A stretch of DNA of 32,357 nt from a virus. The DNA is taken from the IMG/VR virus record IMGVR_UViG_3300029989_000109, positions 1-32,357 of that record, one strand, 5' to 3'. Position 1 is the stretch's first letter. Each line of letters opens with the position of its first letter. Shown one piece after another: positions 30,712 to 32,357 of the stretch. The notes beneath the pieces were generated by a model. The model ran no database searches. It had not been told where the DNA came from and was given only the letters and a program-made list of their open reading frames with translations. A program made the position numbers and the translations under genes.

Positions 30712-31239
30712 ATGCGGGATGGTCAATGTCAATCGGGTGTTTTGTGGCGCTTCACGTCAGGTGTCTTGCCTCTTCGGAAAACCGGCCAGCGCCTGCTAGG
30801 GATGCTCTTGGCCGTGGCCTTGGGGTCGCCGCTGTGGGCCGTGGCGCAGGAAGCGCCGCAAATGAATCTCCAACGCACCAAGCTGTCTATCGGCATGCAT
30901 GTGATTGATGTGCAAATGGCGCTGACGCCTGAACAGCGCCAGACCGGCCTGATGCTGCGCAAAAGCATGCCGCAGCACGAGGGCATGATCTTTGTCTTTG
31001 AGCGCGCTGGCCAGCAATGCTTCTGGATGAAAAACACCCTGCTGCCGCTGACCGCCGCTTTCGTCGCCGACGATGGCACGATTGTGAATCTGGCCGACAT
31101 GAAGCCGCAAACCACCACACCACACTGCTCGACCCAGCCAGTCCGCGTTGTGCTGGAAATGAACAAAGGCTGGTTTGCCAAAAAAGGCATCAAAGCGGGC
31201 AGCAAGCTCGAAGGGCCGCTGTTTGCCGAGGCGCGCTGA
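30712..31239 (+). CDS. DUF192-family secreted protein
   Basis: A 175-residue protein from the ATG at 30712, preceded by AGAGG eight bases upstream; a GTG nine bases earlier is possible. After a basic start, a hydrophobic signal segment (LLGMLLAVALGSPLWAVAQE) suggests export. The DUF192 core shows MALTPEQRQTGLMLRKSMPQ, then HEGMIFVFE, FWMKNTLLPLTAAFV and GTIVNLADMKPQT, which form the family's conserved pattern. The function is not known; it is a common chromosomal gene, divergent from icd and convergent with sodB. Confidence 0.92.
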   Translation: MRDGQCQSGVLWRFTSGVLPLRKTGQRLLGMLLAVALGSPLWAVAQEAPQMNLQRTKLSIGMHVIDVQMALTPEQRQTGLMLRKSMPQHEGMIFVFERAGQQCFWMKNTLLPLTAAFVADDGTIVNLADMKPQTTTPHCSTQPVRVVLEMNKGWFAKKGIKAGSKLEGPLFAEAR

Positions 31240-31267
31240 CCCCTGAAATTGCTCAGGTATTGCCATC

Positions 31268-31296
31268 AAAAAAGCCGACATCAAGTCGGCTTTTTT
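31268..31296. terminator. Bidirectional terminator between DUF192 gene and sodB
   Basis: AAGCCGAC and GTCGGCTT pair around ATCAA; A run before and six T after, so it serves both converging genes. Confidence 0.92.
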
Positions 31297-31319
31297 ACGG
31301 GCGGATGCGGATTAACGCA

Positions 31320-31901
31320 TCAAGCGAAATTGGCTTGGGCAAATTCCCAGTTCACCAAATTCGACAGGAAGGTTTCCACGAACTTGGGACGCATGTTGCG
31401 GTAGTCGATGTAGTAGGCGTGTTCCCACACATCGACGGTCAGCAGCGCCTTGTCGGCGGTGGTCAGCGGCGTGCCTGCGGCGCCGGTGTTGACGATATCG
31501 ACAGAGCCGTCAGGCTTCTTGACCAGCCAGGTCCAGCCGGAGCCAAAGTTGCCGACGGCGGACTTGACAAAGGCTTCCTTGAACGCGGCGTAGGAGCCGA
31601 ACTTGGCGTTGATCGCCTCAAGCAGCGCGCCGACAGGCTCGCCGCCGCCAGCGGGCTTCATGCAGTTCCAGAAGAAGGTGTGGTTCCAGATCTGGGCGGC
31701 GTTGTTGTAGATGCCGCCGCTGGACTTCTGGATGATCTCTTCGAGCGTCATGGCCTCGAACTCGGTGCCCTTTTGCAGGTTGTTCAGGTTCACCACATAA
31801 GCGTTGTGGTGCTTGCCGTGGTGGTACTCAAAGGTTTCCTGGCTGTAATGGGGAGCCAGTGCGTCGATTGCAAACGGGAGCGGCGGGAGCTTGTGTTCCA
31901 T
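31320..31901 (-). CDS. sodB: Iron superoxide dismutase
   Basis: A 193-residue protein with all four metal ligands: H27 (YHHGKHH), H74 (IWNHTFFW), D157 and H161 (DVWEHAYYIDYRN). Gln70 before the second ligand (AAQIWNH) is the mark of the iron type rather than the manganese type. It removes superoxide in the cytoplasm. GAGGA lies upstream of the ATG. It lies 60 bp downstream of xseA on the same strand. Confidence 0.97.
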   Translation of the reverse strand: MEHKLPPLPFAIDALAPHYSQETFEYHHGKHHNAYVVNLNNLQKGTEFEAMTLEEIIQKSSGGIYNNAAQIWNHTFFWNCMKPAGGGEPVGALLEAINAKFGSYAAFKEAFVKSAVGNFGSGWTWLVKKPDGSVDIVNTGAAGTPLTTADKALLTVDVWEHAYYIDYRNMRPKFVETFLSNLVNWEFAQANFA

Positions 31902-31961
31902 GATTTTTTCCTCGTGGTTGTTGATGAGATGCCCTTTGACATTCCACGGGCATTGTAAAAA

Positions 31962-32357
31962 CTAAATCAAACGCGGGTGCGACACCGTCAAATCGACCTG
32001 CCCTTCGGCAAGGATAGCGCGCACCGGCTGGCCAATATGCGTGTTTTTCGCGGCTGTGATAGGGCGGCCCTGCATGTCGGCCAGCCAGGCATAGCCGCGC
32101 TGCAGCACCAGTTGAGGATCGAGCAGTTCCAAGCGCAACTGCACCCGTTCGAGCCGCTGGCGACGCAACTGCAAACTGGCGGCAACATCTTTCGGAAAAT
32201 CCGTTTCAAACGCCACCAGCCTACGCGTTTCCTGCTGCAGGGCCGACTGCATCGCGTGGCTCAGGCTTTGGGCCAGCGCGGTCAGTCTGGCCTGCTGGCG
32301 CGTCACCAGGTGCGACGGCTGGCTAACCCGCGATGCCGCCCAGTCTAGGCGCTGGCT
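31962..32357 (-). CDS. xseA: Exodeoxyribonuclease VII large subunit, C-terminal part (runs off the window)
   Basis: The frame is open to the right edge, so 131 codons of the C-terminus are seen. The end, LLDPQLVLQRGYAWLADMQG followed by RPITAAKNTHIGQPVRAILA, is the conserved C-terminal strand region of XseA; before it lies the long coiled coil. The enzyme degrades single-stranded DNA. A GTG at 32306 is internal, not the start. Confidence 0.92.
   Translation of the reverse strand, partial: SQRLDWAASRVSQPSHLVTRQQARLTALAQSLSHAMQSALQQETRRLVAFETDFPKDVAASLQLRRQRLERVQLRLELLDPQLVLQRGYAWLADMQGRPITAAKNTHIGQPVRAILAEGQVDLTVSHPRLI

Overview
The window is the right-hand part of an integrated lambda-like (siphovirus-type) prophage plus its right chromosomal flank, in a GC-rich betaproteobacterium, most likely Burkholderiales/Comamonadaceae. 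The host call rests on the flanking genes (icd, a DUF192 protein, Fe-type sodB, the C-terminus of xseA), on codon usage, and on the many GCGGG-type terminators followed by TTTTACGCC. This is inference from gene content, not from a database match. The prophage runs off the left edge at base 1 and ends between the integrase (starts at 29115) and the 3' end of icd (stops at 29299). A phage next to the end of icd recalls coliphage 21 and e14.

Layout, reading from right to left as the phage would use it. An integrase (minus) faces a small AlpA/excisionase-like protein (plus). The plus strand from 19368 to 27907 is a tightly overlapping early operon: unknown proteins, an OB-fold-like protein, a four-segment membrane protein carrying a 33-bp iteron-like array, a C5 cytosine methyltransferase, a Dam-like adenine methyltransferase and small Cys-rich proteins. 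Ahead of it lies a strong promoter (18699-18727), about 610 nt of non-coding but intricately paired sequence, and a terminator (19320-19343). Next comes the immunity region: a CI-like repressor lacking a protease domain (plus, 17590), a lipoprotein in the position of lambda rex (18221), and a divergent Cro-like gene (minus, 17552). The Cro-side promoter and the early-operon promoter carry the same operator in the same register, so they look like a co-repressed PR/PL pair.

The minus strand from 17552 to 12856 holds small accessory genes, including a DUF2829/Tad2-like (Thoeris anti-defence) candidate, an AntA/AntB antirepressor and a DUF1376 protein. Two stretches here are bracketed by roughly 510-bp-spaced direct repeats of a neighbouring gene's 3' end, suggesting cassette exchange. 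From 12695 to 1 follow the late genes in near-lambda order: small and large terminase, an HTH protein, (a plus-strand accessory gene with a 34-bp palindrome), a gpZ-like protein, gpW, portal, a coiled-coil membrane protein, S49 protease with an internal scaffold start, decoration, major capsid, head-tail joining, tail terminator, a terminator hairpin, tail tube and the start of the tape measure. No lysis genes, tRNAs, insertion sequences or CRISPR arrays are visible; lysis and tail-tip genes presumably lie left of base 1.

The most unusual element is the 18728-19343 structured RNA candidate. It has at least a dozen helices, two of 13 perfect base pairs, and a textbook H-type pseudoknot, between a phage operator-controlled promoter and an intrinsic terminator.
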